11,007 nt of DNA from an uncultured Clostridium sp. GTDB lineage: Bacteria > Bacillota > Clostridia > Christensenellales > CAG-138. Made by a program: the position numbers and the translations under genes. The stretch spans positions 1-11,007 of the forward strand of contig UQNF01000052.1 of assembly GCA_900542285.1 (NCBI GenBank), read 5' to 3'. The notes under the pieces were generated by a model. The model had not been told where the DNA came from, made no database searches, and worked only from the letters and a program-made list of their open reading frames with translations. Below, piece after piece: positions 1 through 6,556 of the stretch. Within the stretch, counting starts at the first letter, position 1. Each line of letters starts with the position of its first letter.

Positions 1-54
1 ACAGGAGGACCTTCTCTTGCTCCTTATTTGTTACCCATGTATTGTACCTCAACA
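1..54. repeat. Left copy of a 54-bp perfect terminal inverted repeat
   Basis: Bases 1-54 are the exact reverse complement of bases 10954-11007; identity stops at base 55. The copy is the very edge of the window, so the repeat may continue beyond it. Read on the minus strand it is open in the frame of the partial reading frame at 1-220. It may be the edge of a repeated element, a site for inversion, or the repeat node at which an assembler stopped at both ends. The identity is certain; the biological meaning is not. Confidence 0.97.
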
Positions 55-220
55 TCATTTCGTCAAATACAATCGCCGGATTTAGATAATATTTCATATA
101 ACATTGCAGATACAGGGAAAGAATAGTATTTGATGAAACGATCATTATGGAGTTTTCAATGAATACAGCAATATAGTTGGTATCATAATGGAACGAAACT
201 TCTCTATATTTCGCTAACAT
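1..220 (-). CDS. Unidentified partial reading frame running off the left edge
   Basis: On the minus strand an open frame begins at ATG 220-218, just after an in-frame TAA at 226-224, and runs 73 codons off the window edge. The predicted peptide begins MLAKYREVSF, is rich in Tyr, Ile and Leu, has a hydrophobic stretch at about residues 17-40 and a basic/polar end containing LRYNTW at 57-62. Its last 18 codons are inside the 54-bp repeat. No good ribosome binding site precedes the ATG, so it may be a fragment of an interrupted gene or an internal part of a larger remnant. The hydrophobic part followed by an RYN segment loosely recalls permease proteins, but this is not enough to name it. Confidence 0.3.
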   Translation of the reverse strand, partial: MLAKYREVSFHYDTNYIAVFIENSIMIVSSNTILSLYLQCYMKYYLNPAIVFDEMMLRYNTWVTNKEQEKVLL

Positions 221-264
221 TAATTACAGCGTGCTGTACTTCTGACAGCGGAAAAAGGAGCTTC

Positions 265-375
265 ATGTTTATTATCTATCAATGTACAGACAGAACCGTC
301 TCGATTTTCTTTACCATTGTGCGTTTGGTTCAAATGTATGGTATAATGGTTCAAACCTATAAACGAAAGGCGTAA
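265..375 (+). CDS. Possible 36-codon small ORF just upstream of arsR
   Basis: ATG at 265 follows AAAAAGGAG (252-260) by four bases and the frame stays open to TAA 373-375, four bases before the arsR start codon. The peptide begins MFIIYQCTDR and ends in basic residues (TYKRKA). It resembles no family I know. The frame runs through the predicted arsR -10 box and the GGTTCAAA repeats, so it could only be translated from a transcript starting further upstream, for which no convincing promoter was seen. It may be chance. Confidence 0.18.
   Translation: MFIIYQCTDRTVSIFFTIVRLVQMYGIMVQTYKRKA
324..355 (+). promoter_or_regulatory. Candidate promoter and operator of the arsR-nitroreductase pair
   Basis: A consensus -10 box TATAAT lies at 342-347, with only a poor -35 match upstream (TTGTGC at 317-322, 19-base spacer). 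It is bracketed by two exact copies of GGTTCAAA, at 327-334 and 348-355, offset by 21 bases, which is about two helical turns and puts both on the same face of the DNA. The first copy also forms a small dyad, TTTG-GTT-CAAA (324-334). The position over the core promoter suits a repressor, most simply the ArsR-family protein encoded next door. Binding is inferred. Confidence 0.5.
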
Positions 376-379
376 TAAT

Positions 380-724
380 ATGAATGAAATCGAAGCATTG
401 GCAGAAGAGTTTAGCTCGTGCCGGAAAATGCTGATAGCGCTTGGCGATGAGAATAGGTGTCATCTGATACTGGAGATGATGAAGATGGGAGAGTGCAGGG
501 GTGTGCGTGTCGGCGAGATAACGGAAAAGACAAATTTGTCGCGTCCTGCGGTGTCCCATCATCTGAGAATCCTGAAGGATGCCGGCATTATCAAAATGCG
601 CCGTGAGGGAACAAAGAACTATTATTATTTTGACGCGGATGCAGAAGCAATGAACAGCCTGCTGCAAATGCTTATGCACGCTAAGAGCATCATGGAAAAA
701 CTGCCGGACAGAAGCGGCGAATAA
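380..724 (+). CDS. ArsR-family winged-helix transcriptional regulator
   Basis: A 114-residue protein of the normal length for ArsR/SmtB-type dimeric repressors. The N-terminal helix leads into a winged helix-turn-helix: the segment from VGEIT (44-48) to HHLRILKDAG (60-69) holds the recognition helix with the typical SRPAVSHHL pattern (54-62), and the wing is RREGTKNYYYF (74-84). The classical arsenic/cadmium CxC site in the recognition region is absent; the only cysteines are 14, 27 and 39, so the inducer cannot be deduced and could be a redox or organic signal. The start is preceded by GAAAGG (365-370). It lies 18 bases ahead of a nitroreductase gene, so the pair is probably one operon with this protein as its autoregulated repressor. 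Confidence 0.9.
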   Translation: MNEIEALAEEFSSCRKMLIALGDENRCHLILEMMKMGECRGVRVGEITEKTNLSRPAVSHHLRILKDAGIIKMRREGTKNYYYFDADAEAMNSLLQMLMHAKSIMEKLPDRSGE

Positions 725-742
725 TCGGTTAAGGAGGATTTT

Positions 743-1420
743 ATGATGGAACTTATCAATGCAATCAACGAAAGGCACAGCGTACGCCAATATTCGGATA
801 GACCTATTGAGGCGGAGCTCCTGAAGGAACTGCAAGCCGAAATCGAGGCCTGCAATCGAGAAGGACAGCTGCATATCCAGCTTGTGACGAATGAGCCCAA
901 GGCCTTTGATGGTTTTATGGCGCATTACGGCAAATTCAGCGGCGTAAAGAACTATATTGCTCTTATTGGCAAAAAAGGCAACACACTGAGCGAATCGTGC
1001 GGATATTATGGGGAGCGCTTGGCGCTCAAGGCGCAGCAGCTGGGTCTCAACACCTGTTGGGTTGCGATGTCATACAAAAAGATTCCGGGTGCATTTGTGG
1101 TAAACAGCAATGAAAAGCTATCGGTGGTAATTGCAGTTGGTTACGGCAAAACGAATGGCGTGGCGCACAAATCCAAGCCCGCCGAATCGGTAAGCAACAT
1201 TTCTGCCGATTCACCCGATTGGTTTAGGAAAGGCGTTGAAGCGGCTTTGCTTGCTCCAACCGCAATGAACCAACAGAAATTTACGCTTACATATGCGAAT
1301 GGAAGAGTATCTGCAAAGGCGGGAAGCGGATTCTATACGAAGGTCGATCTTGGAATCGTTAAGTATCATTTTGAAATCGGTGCCGGAAGAGAAAACTTTT
1401 CTTGGGATCAGCAGCGATAA
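743..1420 (+). CDS. Nitroreductase-family FMN oxidoreductase
   Basis: About 225 residues. The N-terminus carries the nitroreductase signature RHSVRQYSD (11-19), which contacts the FMN phosphate, and the C-terminal half has a second similar segment (ALLAPTAMNQQ), a layout like the TM1586-type nitroreductases in which two half-domains are fused in one chain. Near the C-terminus DLGIVKYHFEIGAG is typical of that group. These proteins are cytoplasmic flavoenzymes that use NAD(P)H; the substrate cannot be deduced. AAGGAGG at 731-737 precedes two adjacent ATG codons (743 and 746); the second has the better spacing (8 bases), so the true product may be one residue shorter. Co-transcribed with the ArsR-type regulator, which suggests inducible expression. 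Confidence 0.88.
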   Translation: MMELINAINERHSVRQYSDRPIEAELLKELQAEIEACNREGQLHIQLVTNEPKAFDGFMAHYGKFSGVKNYIALIGKKGNTLSESCGYYGERLALKAQQLGLNTCWVAMSYKKIPGAFVVNSNEKLSVVIAVGYGKTNGVAHKSKPAESVSNISADSPDWFRKGVEAALLAPTAMNQQKFTLTYANGRVSAKAGSGFYTKVDLGIVKYHFEIGAGRENFSWDQQR

Positions 1421-1451
1421 CAAGCCGAAAGACGGAGAGTTGAGCTTCGAA

Positions 1452-1476
1452 ACTTAAGCATGGGCTGCGCTTAAGT
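1452..1476. repeat. Hairpin-forming palindrome after the nitroreductase gene
   Basis: ACTTAAGC (1452-1459) and GCTTAAGT (1469-1476) form an 8-bp perfect stem with a 9-base loop, 32 bases after the nitroreductase stop. No run of T follows, so it is a weak candidate for an intrinsic terminator; it may be an RNA 3'-end stem or a protein site. A second small dyad, ATGCC (1521-1525) with GGCAT (1534-1538), follows. The rest of 1421-1667 holds no gene that I can support. Confidence 0.4.
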
Positions 1477-1575
1477 AAAGCGAGGAATTCAATAGAAGTC
1501 GTGTTCTGCAGCTTGCTGTCATGCCTTATATGCGGCATAGATAATAGACGATGCCTAAACGATATAGCTAAAAAC

Positions 1576-1635
1576 ATAGTCCCCTTAGGAAACATCGAAT
1601 AACCTTTCTCTCGACTGCTCCCAAATGGGGACTAT
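1576..1635 (-). terminator. Candidate intrinsic terminator of the aquaporin gene
   Basis: ATAGTCCCC (1576-1584) and GGGGACTAT (1627-1635) are perfect 9-bp inverted arms. Read on the minus strand, the second arm of the stem is followed by GTTTTT, as expected for an intrinsic terminator, about 30 bases after the aquaporin stop codon. The 42-base loop is long for a terminator, though it contains a further TCGA/TCGA dyad. The clean outer arms could also be the ends of a tiny miniature element; no target-site duplication was recognised. Confidence 0.45.
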
Positions 1636-1667
1636 ATGATAAGAATATTTTTGTTGAATGAACTGAA

Positions 1668-2387
1668 TTATTCCTCGGTATTGACAGTTTCCTTTTTGCA
1701 GCAGCAGAAGAAGAAACGATACACAATGGCTGGGATAAAAGCTCCAACCATAGGAGCCACTATAAAGACCCAGACCTGCTGAAGCGGTACGATGTTTCCG
1801 CGGAATGCGCACATGAGCGCAGGGCCGAAGCTTCGGGCGGGGTTGACGGATGTTCCGGTGTAGGGGAGTCCCATCAGGTGAACCAGCGTCAGGCTGAGAC
1901 CGATGACAAAGCTCGATATTTTTCCGTTCTCTGCTTTCTTTGTGACGGCAAGGACAACAAGAACAAACACAAAGGATAAGATTATTTCAATTACAATTGC
2001 ACCGAGCATATGGATACCGGTCGCATCGGAGTTTGCAAAAACAAATGCGTTACTGCCAAGCAGGCTGTCGGGATTATTCCTCTGTATCAATGCAAGCACG
2101 CCTCCGCCGGCAATACCACCGAGGAACTGCGCGGCAATATAATAGAAGAATTCTCCAAGCTTCATTCTGCCGTCAAGCAGCATGCCAAGCGATACGGCAG
2201 GATTAATGTGGCATCCGGAAATATCGCCTATAAAGGCTGCAATGGCGACAATGGAAAGACCAAATGTAAGAGCAACAGCGACATATGTCAAACGATTTAC
2301 GCCCATGGTCATGGCAACGCCGCATCCAAAGAACACAAGCAGCATCGTGCCAAGGAACTCAGCACAGAATTTCTTATAGTTAAACAT
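1668..2387 (-). CDS. aqpZ: Aquaporin of the AqpZ water-channel type (MIP family)
   Basis: A 239-residue integral membrane protein with the normal six-helix layout and both half-helix signatures: HINPAVS at 60-66 and SVNPARS at 180-186. By alignment with E. coli AqpZ from memory, the selectivity filter is Phe42, His170, Thr179 and Arg185, the set of a water-specific channel rather than the glycerol set, so it should conduct water across the cytoplasmic membrane. The ISGGH of AqpZ is ISGCH here (Cys59), and Asp55 replaces the His before it. The C-terminus has an odd FFFCCCKK cluster (Cys228-230). The start follows GGAGGTG in the leader. It is probably monocistronic, with its own promoter at 2416-2444. 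Confidence 0.93.
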   Translation of the reverse strand: MFNYKKFCAEFLGTMLLVFFGCGVAMTMGVNRLTYVAVALTFGLSIVAIAAFIGDISGCHINPAVSLGMLLDGRMKLGEFFYYIAAQFLGGIAGGGVLALIQRNNPDSLLGSNAFVFANSDATGIHMLGAIVIEIILSFVFVLVVLAVTKKAENGKISSFVIGLSLTLVHLMGLPYTGTSVNPARSFGPALMCAFRGNIVPLQQVWVFIVAPMVGAFIPAIVYRFFFCCCKKETVNTEE

Positions 2388-2415
2388 ACAGCACCTCCGC
2401 TAATATAGTGCCTAT

Positions 2416-2444
2416 ATCATATCAGATGCGACAGCAGATGTCAA
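2416..2444 (-). promoter_or_regulatory. Near-consensus sigma-A promoter of the aquaporin gene
   Basis: On the minus strand, a perfect -35 box TTGACA (2444-2439), a 17-base spacer and the -10 box TATGAT (2421-2416) lie about 30 bases before the aquaporin start codon. No clear terminator separates it from the deaminase gene that ends at 2550, only a short AT-rich dyad TGATT/AATCA, so some read-through from the upstream cluster into the aquaporin is possible. Confidence 0.75.
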
Positions 2445-2549
2445 TATTTCGCCATAATTTTTTTGAGATAAGAGAACAACTATTCATCTTTGCTGCTTAC
2501 TACCATACTGATTAATAATCAATACGAATACATCACTGTTATCGACTCG

Positions 2550-3857
2550 TTACCCCTTGACCGACGGCACTGCTATTTCGTTAATATCACGAATAGCTTT
2601 TTCAACATCCAGAGTGTACCATATGCCATCCCGATAAAGCACCTTGCCCTGCACCATTGTCATGCAAACATCGGAGCCTGAAGCCGAATAAACGACAGTT
2701 GAAACAGGCTCATATATTGGCTGGAGCTTTGGATGATGCACGTTCAGCATGATAAGATCTGCATCAAAGCCTGCCTTAAGTATCCCAATTTCATGCTCGC
2801 GTCCCTGAGCTTTTGCGCCGTTTACGGTTGCGAGCTTTAGTGCTTCGTACGCAGGCAAAGAGGTCGGATCGAGTGTTGCACCCTTTGCCAGGAGGGATGC
2901 CAGCTTAACTTCCTTTAGCAGATCAAGATTATTGTTGGACGCGCAGCCGTCGGTTCCCAGGCATACGTTAACGCCGTGAGCTATCAGCTTGGGAATATTT
3001 GCAATTCCGCTTGCAAGCTTGAGGTTGGAGGTAGGGTTATGGGAAGCGCTTCCTCCTGCTTTGGCAAGGATATCCATATCATCGTCAGAAAGCCAAACAC
3101 AATGGGCAGCAATGATACGGTTATCCAATACTCCGTGCTTTGCAAGGACCTGTATAGGGCTCATGCCATAGCGTTTTATGCATTCGTTGTGTTCACTTTC
3201 AGTCTCGGATACATGGACTTGTATGATCAAGTCATTCTCCTTTGCGAGCGCTGCAACCTTTTCCCACACATCGGGCCTGGACGTGTATTCGCCGTGTATT
3301 GAGGCGTCCGCTCGTATCCTTCCGCCGCCCTTGCCGTGATAGTTGTGAAGCAGCTCCATTGTCTCGCGAACGGCGCGGTCGTTTTCAAAGCAAAAATTGT
3401 CACCAAATGCGGTTATTCCGTTGCTCAGCGAAGCTCTTATGCCGCTATCAAGAACTATTTCGGCGGTATCGGGCTCATAAAAATACATGTCCGAAAAAGA
3501 GGTGGTTCCGCTTGCGAGCATCTCGGCAATGGCGAGCTGTGCGCCGGCAAGGACGGCTTGTCTTGTCAGCCTGCCTTCTGCCGGGAAGATCTTATCAAAA
3601 AGCCAAGTTTGGAGCGCATAGTCATCCGCATATCCGCGGAGGGCACACATCGCAGCGTGACAATGCGTGTTGATGAGTCCGGGCATTACTATATTTCCGC
3701 ATGCATCAATGATCTCTCTTGCCTGAACGTTCTCCGGTTCACAGGGGGAGACGAAGGAAATCTTTCCATCGGCAATCCCTATGCACCCGGAGTCAAAGAC
3801 AGGAGAAGCGTCATCCATAGTAATGATTCTGGCGTTCGTGATAAGGGTATCGAGCAT
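2550..3857 (-). CDS. mtaD: 5'-methylthioadenosine / S-adenosylhomocysteine deaminase (amidohydrolase)
   Basis: About 435 residues, normal for the TRZ/ATZ-like amidohydrolases. Counting from the TTG at 3860-3858 (one residue before the preferred ATG), the metal and catalytic residues are all present: His66 and His68 in NTHCH, His216 and Glu219 in VHVSETESE, His253 in AAHCVW, Asp304 in GTDGCASNN. Trp86, Glu95 and His189 match the spacing of residues that hold the SAH or MTA substrate in the Thermotoga TM0936 deaminase. The reaction is hydrolytic removal of the 6-amino group, giving S-inosylhomocysteine or methylthioinosine. The ATG at 3857 is preferred: GGAGG (3870-3866) lies eight bases away and the A is shared with the TGA of the phosphorylase gene, implying translational coupling. 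Adenosine may also be accepted. Confidence 0.9.
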   Translation of the reverse strand: MLDTLITNARIITMDDASPVFDSGCIGIADGKISFVSPCEPENVQAREIIDACGNIVMPGLINTHCHAAMCALRGYADDYALQTWLFDKIFPAEGRLTRQAVLAGAQLAIAEMLASGTTSFSDMYFYEPDTAEIVLDSGIRASLSNGITAFGDNFCFENDRAVRETMELLHNYHGKGGGRIRADASIHGEYTSRPDVWEKVAALAKENDLIIQVHVSETESEHNECIKRYGMSPIQVLAKHGVLDNRIIAAHCVWLSDDDMDILAKAGGSASHNPTSNLKLASGIANIPKLIAHGVNVCLGTDGCASNNNLDLLKEVKLASLLAKGATLDPTSLPAYEALKLATVNGAKAQGREHEIGILKAGFDADLIMLNVHHPKLQPIYEPVSTVVYSASGSDVCMTMVQGKVLYRDGIWYTLDVEKAIRDINEIAVPSVKG

Positions 3858-4681
3858 CAATCCACCCTCCGAAGGAATTCGATGACATATTTGCAGAACC
3901 TTGCGCCTGCCGCTTTTCCGGCAGCTATGACCTCGTTGCCGTCCAAAGGCTTGTCCAGAATACCTGCAGCCATGTTAGTCACCAGCGTAATGCCCAGGAT
4001 CCTCATGCCGCAATGCCTAGCCGCGATGCACTCGGGAACTGTGCTCATGCCCACAGCGTCTGCTCCAAGCATACGCATGGCGCGGATCTCAGCCGGGGTT
4101 TCGTACTGAGGACCGGTGCAGTAAAAGTACACACCCTCGCGTACGGTTTCGCCGTTTTCTTTGGCGATATCGCGGAAGATCTGCATGAATTCTCGATCGA
4201 ATACCTTGCTCATATCGGGAAAACGCACACCGAATTCGTCGATGTTGGGTCCGATAAGCGGATTCATGCCGTTAAGCTTTATGAAATCGTTAATCAGCAT
4301 CAAGTCTCCGCAGTTAAAGGCGGTATTAATTCCGCCGGCAGCATTTGTAACTATCAGCTTCTCTATGCCGATGAGCCTTGCAAGCCTAACGGGGAACACG
4401 ACCTGCTCCGCGCTCCATCCCTCGTAGAAGTGCAGCCTGCCCTGCATGAGCAACACGTTCTTTCCACCAAGCTGTCCGGCGATGAAGCGCCCTTTGTGTC
4501 CGATCGCGGTACTGACGCCCATGTTCGGGATCTCACGATACTCTATAATAATAGGATTTTCGACATACTCGCCGAGGTCGCCCAATCCGGAGCCCAGAAT
4601 AATGAGGATTTCTGGCTTAACGGAACCGAGCTTGTCCTCAAGCACCTTTGCGGAAGCACGATATTCTTCGATTGTAAACAT
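3857..4681 (-). CDS. punA: Purine nucleoside phosphorylase (trimeric, PNP/MTAP superfamily)
   Basis: A 274-residue cytoplasmic enzyme that splits inosine or guanosine with phosphate into the base and ribose-1-phosphate. Visible motifs are the phosphate loop GSGLG (30-34), GHKGR (61-65), QGRLHFYEG with His84 (80-88), TNAAGG (112-117), GPQYETPAE with Glu198 (190-198), GMSTVPE (211-217) and TN at 235-236. Glu198 and Asn236 align with human PNP Glu201 and Asn243, the 6-oxopurine-recognising pair; methylthioadenosine phosphorylases have Ser and Asp in this region. Preference for inosine and guanosine is therefore inferred, which fits the deaminase in the next, overlapping gene. AGGAGG precedes the ATG, and the stop of the BofA-type gene lies inside this ribosome binding site. 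Confidence 0.93.
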   Translation of the reverse strand: MFTIEEYRASAKVLEDKLGSVKPEILIILGSGLGDLGEYVENPIIIEYREIPNMGVSTAIGHKGRFIAGQLGGKNVLLMQGRLHFYEGWSAEQVVFPVRLARLIGIEKLIVTNAAGGINTAFNCGDLMLINDFIKLNGMNPLIGPNIDEFGVRFPDMSKVFDREFMQIFRDIAKENGETVREGVYFYCTGPQYETPAEIRAMRMLGADAVGMSTVPECIAARHCGMRILGITLVTNMAAGILDKPLDGNEVIAAGKAAGARFCKYVIEFLRRVD

Positions 4682-4690
4682 TATAACCTC

Positions 4691-4963
4691 CTATATTATC
4701 AGATGGATGATAAACAGAAAAATTACGCCGGGAACGCCAAGAACACCTGTTACAAGTGCGGTAAGCCAGTTGATGGGTATTTCGAATATGGCAAGGTTGA
4801 GAAGCCCGGCGAATACATAGTTAAAGATAAAGAGAATCACTGCGCCGATCACGGCATTCAGCAGCAGCTTAAAAAAGAGTTTAAGGCTAAGCTTAAAAAT
4901 TTTGAATATCAAGAAGATAACAAACAGTACGATAATAAATGTTATTATACCGGTCCCCGGCAT
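4691..4963 (-). CDS. bofA: BofA-family protein (pro-sigma-K processing inhibitor family)
   Basis: A 90-residue, almost wholly hydrophobic membrane protein with likely membrane segments at about 6-20, 33-55 and 68-90. The C-terminal half carries the family signature: IPINWLTAL (62-70) followed by GVPG (76-79). Asn48, Asn65 and Thr68 line up with Asn48, Asn61 and Thr64 of Bacillus subtilis BofA, residues reported to matter for inhibition of the intramembrane protease SpoIVFB. In Bacillus, BofA acts in the outer forespore membrane to delay sigma-K activation; the same role here is inferred. The start at 4963 is chosen because AGGAGG lies eight bases upstream; an open extension of eight codons exists but has no site. 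The stop codon TAG is part of the next gene's ribosome binding site. Confidence 0.85.
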   Translation of the reverse strand: MPGTGIITFIIVLFVIFLIFKIFKLSLKLFFKLLLNAVIGAVILFIFNYVFAGLLNLAIFEIPINWLTALVTGVLGVPGVIFLFIIHLII

Positions 4964-4996
4964 ACTCAATTCCTCCTTTGGCAGCAATTATTGCGA

Positions 4997-5197
4997 TTAT
5001 TCTGCGCTTTTGGCTTCAAAAGCCGTACGGCGCTTGTTCAATAGGTATAAATACTTGTTCTTTGCGGCTTCAACCTCGAAGGCGACGAATTGCACCTCCT
5101 CGCCGCATGCAGTATCAAAACGCCTCATGGCGTTATGCCAGGTTGCCAGAGCAACACTCAGTTCATCGGGTCTTTTCTTGCTTTTTTTGCTAAGCAC
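4997..5197 (-). CDS. DUF2508 family small protein (YaaL-like)
   Basis: A 66-residue protein with a lysine-rich start, a helical middle (ATWHNAMRRFD) and the segment FEVEAAKNKYLYLLNKRR (40-57), which has the AA-x-x-Y-x-YLL pattern of DUF2508. In Bacillus subtilis the family member yaaL sits directly before bofA, and here too it lies 33 bases upstream of the BofA-type gene, which strengthens both calls. The start is GTG, eight bases after GGAGG; an ATG a few bases upstream is out of frame. Function is unknown. In Bacillus recR precedes the pair, whereas here the upstream neighbour is an ahcY-type gene, so the local order has been rearranged. Confidence 0.7.
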   Translation of the reverse strand: MLSKKSKKRPDELSVALATWHNAMRRFDTACGEEVQFVAFEVEAAKNKYLYLLNKRRTAFEAKSAE

Positions 5198-5267
5198 AGC
5201 ATATTCCTCCGTCGGCTAAATTTATATGTAGTTTATGTATGCCTTGGGAAAATATGCCTGATCGCCG

Positions 5268-6506
5268 CTACTTTCCGGAAAGGTAAGCCTTTTGCTCCGG
5301 GGTCAGTTCATCAAGCCCGAGATTCATTGCGCGGAGCTTCATGTTGATAACTTCGTCGTCAATCTGTTTGGGAACATTATAGAGCCCCGGGGCAAGCTCC
5401 TTTCCGTGCAGCGCAAGGTACCTTGCGGACAGAGCTTGGATGGCAAAGCTGAGATCCATGATCTCGGCCGGATGTCCGTTTCCTGCGACAATGTTGACGA
5501 GCCTGCCGTCAGCAAGAAGGTTGAGCCTGCGTCCGTCCTTCATCGTGTAGCCAGTGATAAAGGGCTTGCGCTCATCAATGCTCACAGCCATGGAGGCGAG
5601 ATCGTTTTTGTTTATTTCAACATCGAAATGGCCTGCATTGGCAAGAAGAACATTGTTTTTCATCCGCTCAAAATGGCGTCCGATTATGACGTCGCGGCAG
5701 CCCGTGGCGGTCACAAAGATGTCGCCAAGAGGCGCCGCATCGTCCATCTTCATTACTCTGAAGCCGTCCATTGCTGCCTCGAGAGCGCGGAAGGGATTGA
5801 CCTCGGTAACTATGACATTCGCCCCAAGCCCTTTGGCGCGCATGGCTATGCCGCTCGAACAGAAGCCGTAGCCTGCGACAACGACAGTCCTTCCGGCAAC
5901 CATGTTATTGGTGGAATTCATGATGCCGTCCCATACGCTCTGGCCGGTGCCGTGGCGGTTATCGAACAGATGCTTGCAGTCCGCATCGTTAACTGCCAGC
6001 ATGGGGAATGGCAGGGTCCCGTCGCTCGCCCTTGCGCGGAGCTTATGAATGCCTGTGGTCGTTTCCTCGCAGCCGCCGATGAGATCGGTCGCATATTCAG
6101 GGTGCGATTCGGTGAGCATGGTTACGAATTCTCCACCATCATCGATGATGATATGGGGCTTAAACTCCAGAACTCTTCGGATGTGTTCATAATACTCCTC
6201 TTCGGTTGCGCTAAAAAAGGCATGAACATCCATTCCTTCTTCGGCAAGCGCTGCGCAGATATCGTCCTTGGTAGAAAGTGGGTTGCTTCCGGTTATTGAA
6301 ACCTCCGCTCCACCGTCGCGAAGCACAAGCCCCAGGTATGCGGTTTTGGCCTCGAGGTGAACGCAAACGGAGATCCTCATGCCCTTAAAGGGCTGCTCAA
6401 CGATAAATCTTTCGCGCAGCTCGCTCAATACCGGCATAAAATCCTTGACCCATTCGATTCGCTTCCTTCCGAGGGGGGCAAGCGAGATGTCTCTGATAGT
6501 GCTCAT
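5268..6506 (-). CDS. ahcY: Archaeal-type S-adenosylhomocysteine / S-inosylhomocysteine hydrolase
   Basis: A 412-residue NAD-dependent hydrolase of the adenosylhomocysteinase family. Catalytic residues are conserved: His50, Asp123, Glu148, Lys178, Asp182 and Asn183 align with human His55, Asp131, Glu156, Lys186, Asp190 and Asn191. EETTTG (147-152) and the Rossmann segment VVVAGYG through Gly219 (208-219) bind NAD. Two departures stand out. Human HMTVET is HLEAKT here, so the base-contacting Glu59 becomes Lys54 and Thr57 becomes Glu52. The C-terminus ends at ...QKAYLSGK, without the Lys/Tyr-containing tail (KPDHYRY) of the long enzymes. Both fit the archaeal/Thermotoga type. It releases homocysteine from SAH or, as I infer, from its deaminated form. 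The ATG at 6506 follows GGAG by nine bases; an ATG at 6536 would add ten residues but lacks a site. Confidence 0.92.
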   Translation of the reverse strand: MSTIRDISLAPLGRKRIEWVKDFMPVLSELRERFIVEQPFKGMRISVCVHLEAKTAYLGLVLRDGGAEVSITGSNPLSTKDDICAALAEEGMDVHAFFSATEEEYYEHIRRVLEFKPHIIIDDGGEFVTMLTESHPEYATDLIGGCEETTTGIHKLRARASDGTLPFPMLAVNDADCKHLFDNRHGTGQSVWDGIMNSTNNMVAGRTVVVAGYGFCSSGIAMRAKGLGANVIVTEVNPFRALEAAMDGFRVMKMDDAAPLGDIFVTATGCRDVIIGRHFERMKNNVLLANAGHFDVEINKNDLASMAVSIDERKPFITGYTMKDGRRLNLLADGRLVNIVAGNGHPAEIMDLSFAIQALSARYLALHGKELAPGLYNVPKQIDDEVINMKLRAMNLGLDELTPEQKAYLSGK

Positions 6507-6556
6507 AATCATTTTCTCCGTATTCGGGATTCCCATAGTGAAGTAGGGTGTATAAA

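Noticed and set aside
2480..2530. Terminator for the deaminase gene in the AT-rich dyad near 2505-2520
   Set aside because: The TGATT/AATCA stem is only five AT-rich pairs and is unlikely to stop transcription.
4013..5044. Long plus-strand open frame opposite the phosphorylase and BofA-type genes
   Set aside because: It lies antisense to genes with clear family motifs, has no ribosome binding site, and its translation looks like no protein; it is a by-product of codon use on the other strand.
5292..6299. Long plus-strand open frame opposite the ahcY gene
   Set aside because: The minus strand carries an unmistakable SAH hydrolase; the antisense frame has no start signal.
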